A DNA stretch of 64,000 nucleotides from assembly GCF_030503895.2 (NCBI RefSeq), contig NZ_CP129970.2, positions 2,279,001 to 2,343,000 on the forward strand, written 5' to 3'. Each line of letters opens with the position of its first letter. Position 1 is the stretch's first letter. This document shows positions 43,904 through 53,983 of this stretch, piece after piece. This DNA is from Marivirga arenosa (GTDB taxonomy: Bacteria > Bacteroidota > Bacteroidia > Cytophagales > Cyclobacteriaceae). The notes under the pieces were generated by a model. It did no database searches. It was not told the DNA's origin and saw only the letters and a list, made by a program, of their open reading frames with translations. Position numbers and translations under genes: made by a program.

Positions 43904-45825
43904 GAAAGCTATTATTATCTATATTTCTTACTGTTTTATCATTTGCACTTTTAGCTCAAGGGAGTTTTGAAAGTGAAAATGGTTTATTTACAGTAAATTA
44001 TTTGAAAGGTTGTGAAGGTACAAGAATTACTCTTACTCCAACAGACACCGTAGGTACTGTATTTATCTGTTTTGATGCTGATTTATCAGATCTAGCAGCA
44101 AATAATTCATGCTTCGGTAATCCAGCACAGTCTTCAGATGATTTTAGCTTTATCTATAATGACGCAGGAAATTTCGATATATTATTTTTAAGGCAATTGC
44201 CAAATGATCAAGTATATGACAGTATATCGGTTAGTATATTTGAATCAATACCCGTAGAGGTGTTAATATCGAATTGTACTGACAATACAATTTTTGATTT
44301 AAATCAAGAAAATGATATTTATGACCGTTATGATATAAATTTTGGTGATGGTTCTAATCTTACAGGCGTTCAGTCCAGTGATTTTCCAATAAGTCATACT
44401 TACGCTGATCCTGAAATAGAATATACCGTCTCAATAACTCCCTTTTTCGATGGAACTGGAAATAATAACTGTCAAAATAATACCTCATCTGAATCTTTTA
44501 TACCCATTGATCAACAAGAATCTGCTGCAAGCCTTAATAGTTTAGAAATACTATCGGATGAAAGTTTTGAGATTGCCTACTCATTGAACGCAAACCAAAC
44601 TTATCAATTACAATTAAGTGAGAACGGGAAAGATAATTATCAGAATGTTCAACTAATTAGTGGGCAAACTTCAGGTAATTATACTTTTGAGAACTTAGAT
44701 ATTGATGGAAATTTCTACTGCGTTAGAATTGTTACTTCAAGCTTATGTTCAGGAGAAACTTTAAGCTCAGAGGAGTTGTGTACTATTCAGTTTGCTGCTC
44801 AAGCACAGGAAAGAGGGAATTTATTAAGTTGGAATTCTGAATCTTTTCAAGAAAGTAGAGTTTTTAAAAATGGTGAACTGATATTTTCAGGCAGTTCCAC
44901 CTTTTTAGATGAGAATTTATTGTGTGGACAAAGCGATGATTATCAAATAGTAGCTGTAAGTGAATCAGGAATAGAAATATCTTCATTGATAAAACCTGTA
45001 ACTTCATTTACAGGCTCACCTACTATCCCTATCGATCAAATATCATTGAATGTTATATCTGATACAGAGCTACAAATAAGCTGGGAAGTACCAGCAGGAC
45101 TAAATCCTAATAATTTCATAGTGTATAAAAAGCAAAGGCTTGAAGATGACTTTACCAGAATTGCAGAGATAGAGCAAAATAGTTTTACGGATATTGGTTT
45201 CGCTTTTTTTGAAAGAGAATTTTATTATTCAGTTTCTTACACCAATAATTGTGGAGGAATATCTCCAGTTACTACCATAGCTTCAAACATATTATTGACG
45301 CTAAATCAAAACGACAATATACTAAATTTTAACTGGAATGAATATACAGGATATTCCAATAATCTCGCGAATTATTTCTTATCAAAATATGATAATGATT
45401 TGAATCTTATTTCAAGAGAGCAAATAGGTTTAGAAACTACTTTTCAAGAGGACTTAACGGATACGGATGATCAATTAGTTTTTTACCAGGTTCAGGCAGT
45501 TTCTGAGACAGGTCTAACTTCATTTTCTAATCTTGTGAGATTTAAGATACCTTCCATTTTTTCTGTTCCATCAGCTTTCACGCCAAATGGTGATGCATTA
45601 AATGAAGTGATACGAGTAAGGGGTAAATTTATAAATGAGGTTGAATTTAGTATCTATAACAGATGGGGCGGACTAGTATTTAGAAGTAATGATATAGAAA
45701 TAGGCTGGGATGGATATTTAACTAATCGCCCTGCTCCTGAGGGAACCTATGCGTATTCAATTCGTGTTGTAGACGAATTTGGTGAAGAGTATTTTAAAAG
45801 TGGAGTATTTAATTTAATTCGATAG
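43900..45825 (+). CDS. Secreted protein with T9SS type B (gliding motility-associated) sorting domain
   Basis: A 641-residue exported protein. The signal peptide (RKLLLSIFLTVLSFALLAQG) begins at once if the TTG at 43900 is the start; this codon overlaps the hutH TGA in TTGA, so the start is well supported. PKD- and Ig/FN3-like beta domains make up the body (FGDGSNLTGV, ISWEVPAGLNPNNFIVYKK). The C-terminus, SAFTPNGDALNEVIRV ... NRWGGLVFRS ... WDGYLTNRPAPEGTYAYSI, is the CHU_C/type B sorting domain. It is probably a surface adhesin or gliding-associated protein exported by T9SS. Confidence 0.9.
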   Translation: MRKLLLSIFLTVLSFALLAQGSFESENGLFTVNYLKGCEGTRITLTPTDTVGTVFICFDADLSDLAANNSCFGNPAQSSDDFSFIYNDAGNFDILFLRQLPNDQVYDSISVSIFESIPVEVLISNCTDNTIFDLNQENDIYDRYDINFGDGSNLTGVQSSDFPISHTYADPEIEYTVSITPFFDGTGNNNCQNNTSSESFIPIDQQESAASLNSLEILSDESFEIAYSLNANQTYQLQLSENGKDNYQNVQLISGQTSGNYTFENLDIDGNFYCVRIVTSSLCSGETLSSEELCTIQFAAQAQERGNLLSWNSESFQESRVFKNGELIFSGSSTFLDENLLCGQSDDYQIVAVSESGIEISSLIKPVTSFTGSPTIPIDQISLNVISDTELQISWEVPAGLNPNNFIVYKKQRLEDDFTRIAEIEQNSFTDIGFAFFEREFYYSVSYTNNCGGISPVTTIASNILLTLNQNDNILNFNWNEYTGYSNNLANYFLSKYDNDLNLISREQIGLETTFQEDLTDTDDQLVFYQVQAVSETGLTSFSNLVRFKIPSIFSVPSAFTPNGDALNEVIRVRGKFINEVEFSIYNRWGGLVFRSNDIEIGWDGYLTNRPAPEGTYAYSIRVVDEFGEEYFKSGVFNLIR

Positions 45826-45827
45826 TT

Positions 45828-46166
45828 ATGTTTGATATGATGAAAATGATGGGACAGATTAAAGAGGTTCAGGGCAAAGTAAAGCAAGCTCAGGAGAACC
45901 TTGTTCACATTACAGCAGATGGTGAAGCAGGTGCTGGAATGGTGAAGGCAACAGTAAATGGTAAAAAACAAGTGATCAGCATCGAGATTGATGAATCATT
46001 AATGAATGATAAAGACAAGGAAATGATTCAAGATTTGACTGTAGCGGCTGTAAATAAAGCTATGGAAGAGGTAGATGGTCTTGCTAAAGAAGAAATGAAA
46101 AAAGCTACTGATGGGGTATTGCCTAATATACCTGGAATGGACTTAGGTAATATGTTCAATGGCTAA
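45828..46166 (+). CDS. YbaB/EbfC-family nucleoid-associated protein
   Basis: A 112-residue DNA-binding dimer-type protein: MMKMMGQIKEVQGKVKQAQ (helix 1), GMVKATVNGKKQVISIEID (central sheet), and a helical C-terminus with MDLGNMFNG. It binds DNA and affects nucleoid structure. It lies two bases after the T9SS protein and overlaps the glycosyltransferase by 8 bases. In many genomes ybaB sits beside dnaX and recR; that context is absent here. Confidence 0.92.
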   Translation: MFDMMKMMGQIKEVQGKVKQAQENLVHITADGEAGAGMVKATVNGKKQVISIEIDESLMNDKDKEMIQDLTVAAVNKAMEEVDGLAKEEMKKATDGVLPNIPGMDLGNMFNG

Positions 46167-47166
46167 TAAAGTAGCAGTAGTAATATTAAATTATAATGGC
46201 AGAAATTATCTTGAACAATTTCTGCCTAATGTATTAGAAAACTCAAGCCCTTATCAGGTGATTGTGGCTGATAATGCCTCAACTGATGATTCTGTTCACT
46301 TCTTAGAATCTCAGTTTCCTGAAATTCAACTTATTAAGATACCTGAAAATTTAGGTTATGCTGGTGGGTATAACTATGCGCTTAAATATGTAGAAGCAGA
46401 GTATTATGTGTTGCTTAATTCTGATGTTGAAACTACAAAATCATGGATTGAACCTGTGGTTGAACTCATGGATGAGAATACAGAAATTGCAGCCTGTCAA
46501 CCTAAAATTAGGTCTTTTCATGATAAGAAATATTTTGAATATGCTGGTGCTGCAGGTGGCTATATAGATTTTTTAGGTTATCCTTTTTGTAGAGGCCGTA
46601 TCTTTTCTACTTTAGAGAAGGATCAAGGCCAATATGATGATAATCGATCGGTTTTTTGGGCTACCGGGGCGTGTTTATTCGTACGTGCAAAAGATTTTCA
46701 TGAATTAGGCGAGCTTGACGCTGAATTTTTCGCTCATATGGAAGAGATAGATTTTTGCTGGCGAGCTAAAAACAGAGGAAAACAGATTTACTATTGTGGA
46801 AAAAGTACGGTTTATCATGTTGGGGGTGGAACCTTAAATGCCGAAAGTCCATTTAAAACCTATCTTAATTTTAGAAATAACTGGTTATTGCTTTATAAGA
46901 ATTTAAGCCAAAAAGAATTTGCAAAAATTAAATTCAAAAGAACAATACTTGATTATATAGCCTTTATTCAGCTTACGGTAGTAGGGAAGTATTCAAATGC
47001 TAAATCTATAAGTAAAGCACATCGTGATTTCCGAAAAATGAGTAAAAAGTATTCCCAAAATGAAAAGGAAGGTTTTACTCACCCTGAAGTATTTTCACGC
47101 TCTATAATTATAGCCTATTTTTTGAAAGGGTTTAAAAGCTTTGCAAAGTTGAAATTTACATTGTAA
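46159..47166 (+). CDS. Family 2 glycosyltransferase
   Basis: A 335-residue GT-A fold enzyme. VVILNYNGRNYLEQFLPNVL and VIVADNASTDDSV begin the nucleotide-sugar domain, VLLNSDVETT provides the DxD-like metal site, and FAHMEEIDFCWRAKNRGK is the ED-type catalytic block. A C-terminal helical region of about 90 residues follows. It resembles rhamnosyltransferase-type enzymes for cell-surface polysaccharides; the sugar is not predictable. Confidence 0.92.
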   Translation: MANKVAVVILNYNGRNYLEQFLPNVLENSSPYQVIVADNASTDDSVHFLESQFPEIQLIKIPENLGYAGGYNYALKYVEAEYYVLLNSDVETTKSWIEPVVELMDENTEIAACQPKIRSFHDKKYFEYAGAAGGYIDFLGYPFCRGRIFSTLEKDQGQYDDNRSVFWATGACLFVRAKDFHELGELDAEFFAHMEEIDFCWRAKNRGKQIYYCGKSTVYHVGGGTLNAESPFKTYLNFRNNWLLLYKNLSQKEFAKIKFKRTILDYIAFIQLTVVGKYSNAKSISKAHRDFRKMSKKYSQNEKEGFTHPEVFSRSIIIAYFLKGFKSFAKLKFTL

Positions 47167-47173
47167 TCAGCCT

Positions 47174-47779
47174 TTAGTTGCAGCTTGAATTGTAATAAAG
47201 AGCTATTTGTTCTGGCACTTCAAAGTCACCATTATCAATTTTCTCTACTATTGATGGGCAGTCTGAAAAGAAATTCCGTAATAGCTTTTTCTTAAATCCT
47301 AAAACACCCTGGGTTACTCTTACCATTTCATAAGAATTTGTTTTTTTGAAAAAGGGGATGGCTATTTCATAGCCATCATTATTAGCGTGATCTCTATACT
47401 CTTTCCAGTATAATTTCAGTTCCCCATCTACCGCTAGGCGCATAAAGGTTTTTTCGCCTTGGTTTGCTTTGCTTATGTGAAATATGGAAAAAAGTTCTGT
47501 ATAGCTATCGTACCAAATAGATTCATAGGTTTTATCACCAATCTTATAGCTTTTGATACTTCTTGGGCTATACTTTTTATAGAAAATCCACTTTTTTTTC
47601 ATTCTAACCTTTTTGAATATTTCTCCGAAAGGTTCTGCACTTCGATCCTTTATTTGACCGAATATAGTGTCGTTTTCATTAGTAACAACATAACCATTCT
47701 GAAAAGTAGATTGTGCTGAAATGGATATTGGCTGAATCAATAAACATGAAACAAAAAGATATAATGAGTAGTACTTCAT
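47174..47779 (-). CDS. Secreted protein of unknown function
   Basis: A 201-residue protein with signal peptide MKYYSLYLFVSCLLIQPISI (cleavage after ISAQ). The mature part opens FQNGYVVTNENDTIFGQIKD, a beginning frequently seen in uncharacterised Bacteroidota exported proteins, and is basic with many aromatic residues. Two Cys (SDCPSIV and the C-terminal NSSCN) could form a disulfide. It overlaps the upstream serine hydrolase gene by 4 bases, so they are one operon. Confidence 0.75.
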   Translation of the reverse strand: MKYYSLYLFVSCLLIQPISISAQSTFQNGYVVTNENDTIFGQIKDRSAEPFGEIFKKVRMKKKWIFYKKYSPRSIKSYKIGDKTYESIWYDSYTELFSIFHISKANQGEKTFMRLAVDGELKLYWKEYRDHANNDGYEIAIPFFKKTNSYEMVRVTQGVLGFKKKLLRNFFSDCPSIVEKIDNGDFEVPEQIALYYNSSCN

Positions 47780-48912
47780 TTCACTGCCTCCTGTAATAAT
47801 CTCATCACATCATCAATCTTCGAGTTGTCTATCCATCTGCTTACTACCACCATATCATTTTTTTCATCGATGATAATATAGTTTCCACCAAAACCAGCTG
47901 CATAATAAACATCTTTGGATACACCCTCCCATTTTTCCTGGCTATTGTTCCACCATAAATAACCATAGTCTGGGTTTGCGGTTGAAGATTCTTGAACACT
48001 TTTCACCCAGTCTTCAGATATTAGTTGTTTATTGCCCCATTTACCATTTCTTAAGAATAGTAATCCAAATCTGGCATGATCTAATGAATTGATAAATATA
48101 CCGCCACCAAAATGACCACCACCGCTAACGGACTGTACTTTTAATCCATCAACATTCACATAAGAATTATCATAGCCTAACCATCGCCAGGTTGTAGATG
48201 CGCCTATAGGATCCATGATCTTTTCTTTTAAAACCACTGGCAATGGTTTTCTCCAAACTTGTAATAGTGAATAGGCTAATACATTAACTCTAACATCATT
48301 ATATTTATAGAAAGTACCAGGTTCATTAAGCTTTCTGGCTCTCCAATCATCAATTCCACCTTCTCTAGGGGGTCTGTCGGCCCAATCATACAATCCGAAC
48401 TGTTGACCCGACCAATCAGAGGATTGCGTTAATAAATGATCCCAAGTGATTTTTTTATTGTGAGCTCCTGAAAAAGTGCCATCCCAAACGTAATGGTAGG
48501 CTTTATCATTAATGTCAGAAATTAAGTTCTCGTCTAGTGCAAGTCCAGCTACGGTAGATAAATAACTTTTGGCTACACTGAAGGTCATATCCACTCGGTT
48601 TATATCGCCCCACTCAGCTACTATATATCCATCTTTAATAATCACGCCTGCAGGTCCACCTCTTTCTTTTACTTCCCCCAGTATTTCAAAATCAGGCTCA
48701 CGTGAAAAGGCTTCCATGATGGCAATTCTTAAATCTTTATTAACAGCGTTTTCATTATTTTCAGCCACAGATACTGCGCTATCTAATAATGCTTGATTAA
48801 GCTTTAGTTCTTTTGCAGATTTTCTTTCCCAATTTTGATCAGGATAATACTGGCTGAATAATTCTGAAAAGAATAATGAGCATACTATAAATACTAAAAG
48901 TGTTTTCTTCAT
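47776..48912 (-). CDS. Exported serine hydrolase, class C beta-lactamase fold
   Basis: A 378-residue protein: signal peptide MKKTLLVFIVCSLFFSELFS, then a beta-lactamase/esterase fold with nucleophile motif SVAK (Ser112, Lys115) in TFSVAKSYLSTVAG and second motif YKYND. The third motif is probably in SVSGGGHFGGGIF. Such proteins are usually esterases, D-aminopeptidases or penicillin-binding-like enzymes rather than antibiotic resistance enzymes. The ATG at 48912 is chosen over one at 49011, which would add 33 residues ahead of an otherwise perfect signal peptide. Confidence 0.88.
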   Translation of the reverse strand: MKKTLLVFIVCSLFFSELFSQYYPDQNWERKSAKELKLNQALLDSAVSVAENNENAVNKDLRIAIMEAFSREPDFEILGEVKERGGPAGVIIKDGYIVAEWGDINRVDMTFSVAKSYLSTVAGLALDENLISDINDKAYHYVWDGTFSGAHNKKITWDHLLTQSSDWSGQQFGLYDWADRPPREGGIDDWRARKLNEPGTFYKYNDVRVNVLAYSLLQVWRKPLPVVLKEKIMDPIGASTTWRWLGYDNSYVNVDGLKVQSVSGGGHFGGGIFINSLDHARFGLLFLRNGKWGNKQLISEDWVKSVQESSTANPDYGYLWWNNSQEKWEGVSKDVYYAAGFGGNYIIIDEKNDMVVVSRWIDNSKIDDVMRLLQEAVK

Positions 48913-49527
48913 GGTACTGATGAGTTGTTTGGAAATACAATTTAAATCAAATTCTATGATTTTGTTTATTGTTATCTTGAATTGATAAGTCAATATATAG
49001 GAATTATTCAATAATAGTATGTTTTGTAGATATTTTATCTCTTTTAGATTTATATAACTTTTCCGTTAGGATCATTAATAAAAAATATGAAAAAAAATTA
49101 AAAACTTACATAGGTTTAATTTCTGTTTTATAATGGTTTAAACTTAGTTTTTACATAAGTATATATTTATTAGCTCGTAAAATTGAAAGTGATATGTTGT
49201 GTAAAATTTTAGATTTACAGAATATTATTCTTATAATTGTAATTGTATGCAATTAAAAGTTCAAATATCAAGATCAAAACCTTACCCTAATGCTCCCTAA
49301 ACCCTTCAGTTTATTTAATAACTATTGTATCGTTTCTTTTAGTAAAATATCAAATACATATAATGTACTTACATTAATTTTATTGAGTGTATTAAAAGTC
49401 TCGATTGACATTTGGGAAGAGTATTCAGTTAAAAATATAAATTTAAACACATGTAAATATTAGAATAATTATATTATAAATTTTTTATCACTAACTAACA
49501 ATAATTTTTAAACCTAAACTAAATCAC
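48913..49527. other. 615-bp AT-rich intergenic region upstream of the subtilase
   Basis: Very AT-rich, with no tRNA, hairpin terminator or full TAnnTTTG element. A 57-codon open frame (49290-49463) exists but has no signal, promoter or family support. It presumably contains the divergent promoters of the serine hydrolase and the S8 protease, which I cannot place. Confidence 0.5.
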
Positions 49528-52500
49528 ATGAGAACAATTTTTACTAGACTAAATTTTTTGGTGCTTGCTTGCGTGTTGCTCACAAGCACAGCAATGGCTC
49601 AAACATTGCAACAGAGGAAGAAAATTTCTAATCAGTATAATATTCAAACACTAAAACAACTTGAAGTTGATTTTGCAACCAAAGCAAAAAAAGAAAAGGA
49701 GCAGGCTATAAAAGTTGCCAAACAAAAAGGTTGGGAAGTTAGAATGCAGTTTGATGATGGAAGAATGGCTGAATTACAAAAGCTGACCCCTAGTGGAGAA
49801 CCCATTTATTATATCACTTACAATGTAGATGCAGCAAGATCTACAAGAGCTAATTGGTTAAACTCTGGTGGAGGCTTAGGCCTTAACTTAATGGGTGATG
49901 ACATGACTGCTCACGTTTGGGATGGGGGCCTTGCAAGAGCTTCTCACCAAGAGTATGATGGAGCAGGTGGTACAAATAGGTTTTCAGTTGGGGACGGATC
50001 TTCAACCTTAAATTTTCATGCAGCTCATGTTACAGGTACTATCATAGCGTCTGGAGTGGTAGCTGATGCGAAAGGAATGGCTCCCCATGCAAATGCAGTA
50101 GGGTATGATTGGAATAACGATTTATCTGAAGCTACATCTGCCGCTGCAGGAGGTATGTTAATATCTAACCACTCTTATGGATATAGAGGTGATCAATTAC
50201 CTGATTGGTATTTTGGTGCTTACATTGCAGAATCAAGAGATTGGGATAATCTAATGTATAATTCACCTTATTATATGATGGTTGTAGCTGCAGGTAATGA
50301 TGGAAACCAAAACAGTTATAATGGTAGCCCATTAGGTGGTAATAGCTCATTCGATAAATTATCAGGTCATTCAACGGCTAAAAACAATATGGTTGTGGCT
50401 AACGCTCAGGACGCAAATATTGATGCTAATGGTAATTTAGTTGCGGTTGCCATAAATAGCTCTTCGAGTGAAGGTCCTACTGATGATTACAGAATTAAGC
50501 CAGATATTACAGGTAACGGTACTGGCGTGTATTCAACTTATGAAAGTAGTAATACTGCATATAACTCCATTACAGGTACTTCAATGGCTTCTCCTAATGT
50601 AGCAGGTAGCTTATTATTATTACAAGAGCATGCTAACAATGTTTTTGGTAATTATATGAGAGCGGCTACTCTTAAAGGATTAGCACTTCATACTGCAGAT
50701 GATGCAGGGATCACAGGTCCTGATGCTGTTTTTGGATGGGGATTAATGAATACTAAAAGAGCTGCTGAAACGATTACTGCAGCTGGCAATGAAAGTAAAA
50801 TTGAAGAATTAACTTTAAATAATGGTGAATCTTATACTATCACGGTAGAGTCTGATGGGGTTAGTCCGTTATTAGCGTCAATTTCATGGACTGATTTAGG
50901 AGGAACTGCAAACACGGGTACAACTAATTTAAGTACTCCAGTTTTAGTAAATGATTTAGATATCAGAGTAACTCAAAGTTCAAATACCTATCAGCCTTAC
51001 AAATTAACAGGCGTAAATAGCAATGCTAAAGGTGATAATAATGTAGATCCTTACGAGAGAGTTGACATAAATAATGCAAGTGGTACTTATACTATTACAG
51101 TTACTCATAAGGGGTCTTTAAATAGTGGCAGCCAAAATTTCTCATTAATTGTAACCGGTGTATCGGGTACTCCAGTTGTTTGTGAGGCTACTACACCAAC
51201 TAATTTAGGATCATCAAATGTAGGTTCTAACTCAGCTGATTTAAGTTGGGATGCAGTTACGGGTGCTACTTATGATGTTCGATACAGACAAGCTGGTACT
51301 TCAACTTGGACTGTAGAAAGCGTTTCTGCTAGCTCTGTTACTTTAACAGGTTTAAGCGCAACTACTCAATATCAAGCACAAGTGAGAAGCAAATGTTCTG
51401 GCGGAACAAATTCTGCTTATTCGGCAAGTATTAATTTCACTACTACTGAAGTTCAATTAGTATATTGTAATTCTAATGGAAACAGCGTGGCAGATGAGTA
51501 TATTGGTAGAGTACAGTTAGGAAGTTTAGATAATTCTTCTGGTGCTGCTGCTTCTGGTTATGCTGATTTCACTTCTCAATCAACTAATTTAGGTAAAGGG
51601 GATGCTGCAACTATTACGGTTACTCCGGAATGGACAGGTACTGTTTACAGTGAAGGTTATAGTGTATGGATTGATTATAATCAGGATGGAGATTTCTCTG
51701 ACGCTGGTGAGCAAGTTTGGAGTCAATCTGCTACTCAAGCTACACCAGTAAGCGGAAGCTTTACAGTTCCTGCATCAGCTCTTTCTGGTAATACCACTAT
51801 GAGAGTGTCAATGAAGTATAATGGCGTGCCAACCGCATGTGAATCATTCTCATACGGTGAGGTGGAAGATTATACTGTTAACATAACCGAAGGTACTCCT
51901 GAAGTATGTACTGTGCCAACTAGCCTAACAGCTTCTAGCATAGGTGAAACTTCTGCAACTTTATCTTGGTCAAGTGAAAGTGCTGCTAATGATTATACAG
52001 TAAGAATTAGAGTAAACGGAACTTCTTCTTGGACTACTTTAGCTTCTTCTTCAAATTCAACTGGTGTTAGTGGATTATCTGCTGAAACTCAATATGAATG
52101 GCAAGTTAGAAGTAACTGTTCAAGCAGCAATAGTGCTTATTCATCTTCTAGTTTCTTTACTACGGATGCACCAGTTGTAATTACTTATTGTAATTCAAGC
52201 GGAAATAACTCTAGCTACGAATGGATTCAGAGAGTAGTATTAGGTTCTATTGATAATACAAGTGGAGACAATGGTGGATATGCTGATTTCACTAGTCAGG
52301 TAGCAAATGTACAGAGAGGTGCAGCTACTTCTATGAACGTTCAAGCTGCATTTAGCGGAAGCAGTTATACTGAATACTGGAGCATCTGGGTTGATTTAAA
52401 TCAGGATGGTACTTTCTCATCTGGTGAAAGATTAGTAAACGGATCATCAAGCAGCAGCAATTTACTAAGTGCAACCTTAAATATTCCTTCTACTGCTTTA

Positions 52501-52905
52501 ACAGGTACTACAAGAATGAGAGTAACGATGAAGTATAATGCAGAAGCTACTCCTTGTGAAGTATTCTCATACGGTGAGGTGGAAGATTATACCATAAATA
52601 TCACAGATAGTCCTGCTAATTTTGCAATGGCTGACTTAGGCTCTGAATTATTAGGGAAAGAAGATAATATTTCAGTATATAATATGTATCCAAACCCAGC
52701 AGTTGATAAATTGAATGTAAACATTAAGAATATTGATGCTTCAAAAGGAATTCAAATTTACAGCAGCAATGGTGCTTTGATCAGAACTATTTCTACTACA
52801 GAGGAATTAAATGTTATTGATGTTAGTACTTTAGAGAAAGGAATGTATATTCTTAAAGCTCATACCGTAAAAGAAGCGGTGAGTGCTAATTTCATGGTTA
52901 AGTAA
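49528..52905 (+). CDS. Subtilisin-like (S8) protease with FN3, GEVED and T9SS type A sorting domains
   Basis: A 1125-residue exported protease. Signal peptide 1-24 (ending AMAQ); propeptide-like region to about 100; S8 catalytic domain about 105-415 with Asp132 (AHVWDGG), His167 (FHAAHVTGT) and Ser352 (TGTSMASPNVAG); a P-domain-like beta region to about 550. Then FN3-GEVED-FN3-GEVED, the second pair repeating the first (SYGEVEDYTVNIT and SYGEVEDYTINIT). The C-terminus, YNMYPNPAVDKLNV...GMYILKAHTV, is the type A T9SS sorting domain. It would be secreted or surface-anchored and degrade extracellular protein. Confidence 0.94.
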   Translation: MRTIFTRLNFLVLACVLLTSTAMAQTLQQRKKISNQYNIQTLKQLEVDFATKAKKEKEQAIKVAKQKGWEVRMQFDDGRMAELQKLTPSGEPIYYITYNVDAARSTRANWLNSGGGLGLNLMGDDMTAHVWDGGLARASHQEYDGAGGTNRFSVGDGSSTLNFHAAHVTGTIIASGVVADAKGMAPHANAVGYDWNNDLSEATSAAAGGMLISNHSYGYRGDQLPDWYFGAYIAESRDWDNLMYNSPYYMMVVAAGNDGNQNSYNGSPLGGNSSFDKLSGHSTAKNNMVVANAQDANIDANGNLVAVAINSSSSEGPTDDYRIKPDITGNGTGVYSTYESSNTAYNSITGTSMASPNVAGSLLLLQEHANNVFGNYMRAATLKGLALHTADDAGITGPDAVFGWGLMNTKRAAETITAAGNESKIEELTLNNGESYTITVESDGVSPLLASISWTDLGGTANTGTTNLSTPVLVNDLDIRVTQSSNTYQPYKLTGVNSNAKGDNNVDPYERVDINNASGTYTITVTHKGSLNSGSQNFSLIVTGVSGTPVVCEATTPTNLGSSNVGSNSADLSWDAVTGATYDVRYRQAGTSTWTVESVSASSVTLTGLSATTQYQAQVRSKCSGGTNSAYSASINFTTTEVQLVYCNSNGNSVADEYIGRVQLGSLDNSSGAAASGYADFTSQSTNLGKGDAATITVTPEWTGTVYSEGYSVWIDYNQDGDFSDAGEQVWSQSATQATPVSGSFTVPASALSGNTTMRVSMKYNGVPTACESFSYGEVEDYTVNITEGTPEVCTVPTSLTASSIGETSATLSWSSESAANDYTVRIRVNGTSSWTTLASSSNSTGVSGLSAETQYEWQVRSNCSSSNSAYSSSSFFTTDAPVVITYCNSSGNNSSYEWIQRVVLGSIDNTSGDNGGYADFTSQVANVQRGAATSMNVQAAFSGSSYTEYWSIWVDLNQDGTFSSGERLVNGSSSSSNLLSATLNIPSTALTGTTRMRVTMKYNAEATPCEVFSYGEVEDYTINITDSPANFAMADLGSELLGKEDNISVYNMYPNPAVDKLNVNIKNIDASKGIQIYSSNGALIRTISTTEELNVIDVSTLEKGMYILKAHTVKEAVSANFMVK

Positions 52906-52925
52906 GTTTAAATTAATTAAATATG

Positions 52926-52960
52926 AAGCGTATGGGGCATTGTCTCATACGCTTTTTTTA
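52926..52960 (+). terminator. Rho-independent terminator after the subtilase
   Basis: AAGCGTATG pairs with CATACGCTT, extended inwards by G-T and G-C pairs, followed by seven T. Confidence 0.88.
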
Positions 52961-53029
52961 TGTCTATAATTTCGACTTCTATTTTTAATTTTATATTTAT
53001 TAATTTGAGATTTAATTGAATAATATAGT

Positions 53030-53962
53030 ATGAAGAGATATTTACTTGTAGCAGTTTCTATAATTCTATTTTTTGGGTGTCAGGAAAAAGAAAGTATAAA
53101 AGCTCATGAAGGAAAAGTAAAAGTAGAAGGTGGAGAGATTTGGTATAAAGTGATGGGAGAAGGAGAGGGAACTCCTATCTTAACACTGCATGGTGGCCCT
53201 GGTGGAACTCATCGATATTTCTACAAATTAAGTCCCCAAAATGAAAGTCGAAAAGTTATACTTTTTGATCAGCTAGGTAGCGGTAGATCAGATTATCATG
53301 AAGACACTACCTTAATGACGGTAGACCATTTTGTAGCGCAAGTACATAAAGTAGTGAATGATTTGAAATTAGATGAATTTTATTTATTAGGCCATTCCTG
53401 GGGAGGAGCTCTAGCTCTTGAATATTATGCAGCACATCCGGAAGGGATAAAGGCTATGATATTAAGCAGTCCGCTAATTAGCACGCCAAGATGGGAAGCG
53501 GATGCTGATACTTTAGTAACTACATTGCCTGAGCGTTATCAAGAAATTGTACATGAAGCAAATGAAACAGGCAATTATTCTACGGCAGCCTATGATTCAG
53601 CTAATAATTATTACTGGGCTCAATTTGGGCTAAGAACAAAAAGAAAACAACATCCGATGGATACGGTGCCAGCATCCTCTAATCGAGTAATCTATAATTA
53701 TATGTGGGGGCCTAGCGAATTCAGATGTACCGGAACATTGAAAGATTTTGATGCCACAGATAAACTATCAAATATAAAAGTCCCAACATTATTTGTCACG
53801 GGCGAGTTTGATGAGGCAAGACCTGAAACGATTAAGTATTTCAGTACACAAACGCCAAATGCTGAATTTGCTGTAGTAAAAGGAGCAGGGCATTCAACCT
53901 TAAATGATAATCAGCAGGGATATAATAAAATATTATCCAACTTCTTAAATAGCATTAAATAG
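53030..53962 (+). CDS. Proline iminopeptidase-family hydrolase, lipoprotein
   Basis: A 310-residue alpha/beta hydrolase with lipobox FFGC near residue 17, so exported. Family S33 marks are LHGGPGGTHRYF (oxyanion region), VILFDQLGSGRS, nucleophile Ser123 in LGHSWGGALALEY, and the C-terminal acid and base in VTGEFDEARPE and KGAGHSTLND. It probably removes N-terminal proline from peptides at the cell surface or periplasm. Likely co-transcribed with the DUF1028 gene 21 bases downstream. Confidence 0.9.
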   Translation: MKRYLLVAVSIILFFGCQEKESIKAHEGKVKVEGGEIWYKVMGEGEGTPILTLHGGPGGTHRYFYKLSPQNESRKVILFDQLGSGRSDYHEDTTLMTVDHFVAQVHKVVNDLKLDEFYLLGHSWGGALALEYYAAHPEGIKAMILSSPLISTPRWEADADTLVTTLPERYQEIVHEANETGNYSTAAYDSANNYYWAQFGLRTKRKQHPMDTVPASSNRVIYNYMWGPSEFRCTGTLKDFDATDKLSNIKVPTLFVTGEFDEARPETIKYFSTQTPNAEFAVVKGAGHSTLNDNQQGYNKILSNFLNSIK

Positions 53963-53983
53963 TCACAACCTAATTCTATAAAA

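Noticed and set aside
47776-48912. Beta-lactamase resistance gene
   Set aside because: It has the SxxK motif, but overall features fit the broad esterase/peptidase group of the fold; there is no evidence for antibiotic hydrolysis.
48913-49011. N-terminal extension of the serine hydrolase
   Set aside because: The extension precedes a complete signal peptide and has the composition of non-coding AT-rich DNA.
49290-49463. 57-codon open frame upstream of the subtilase
   Set aside because: No promoter, signal peptide or family; such frames arise by chance in DNA this rich in A and T.
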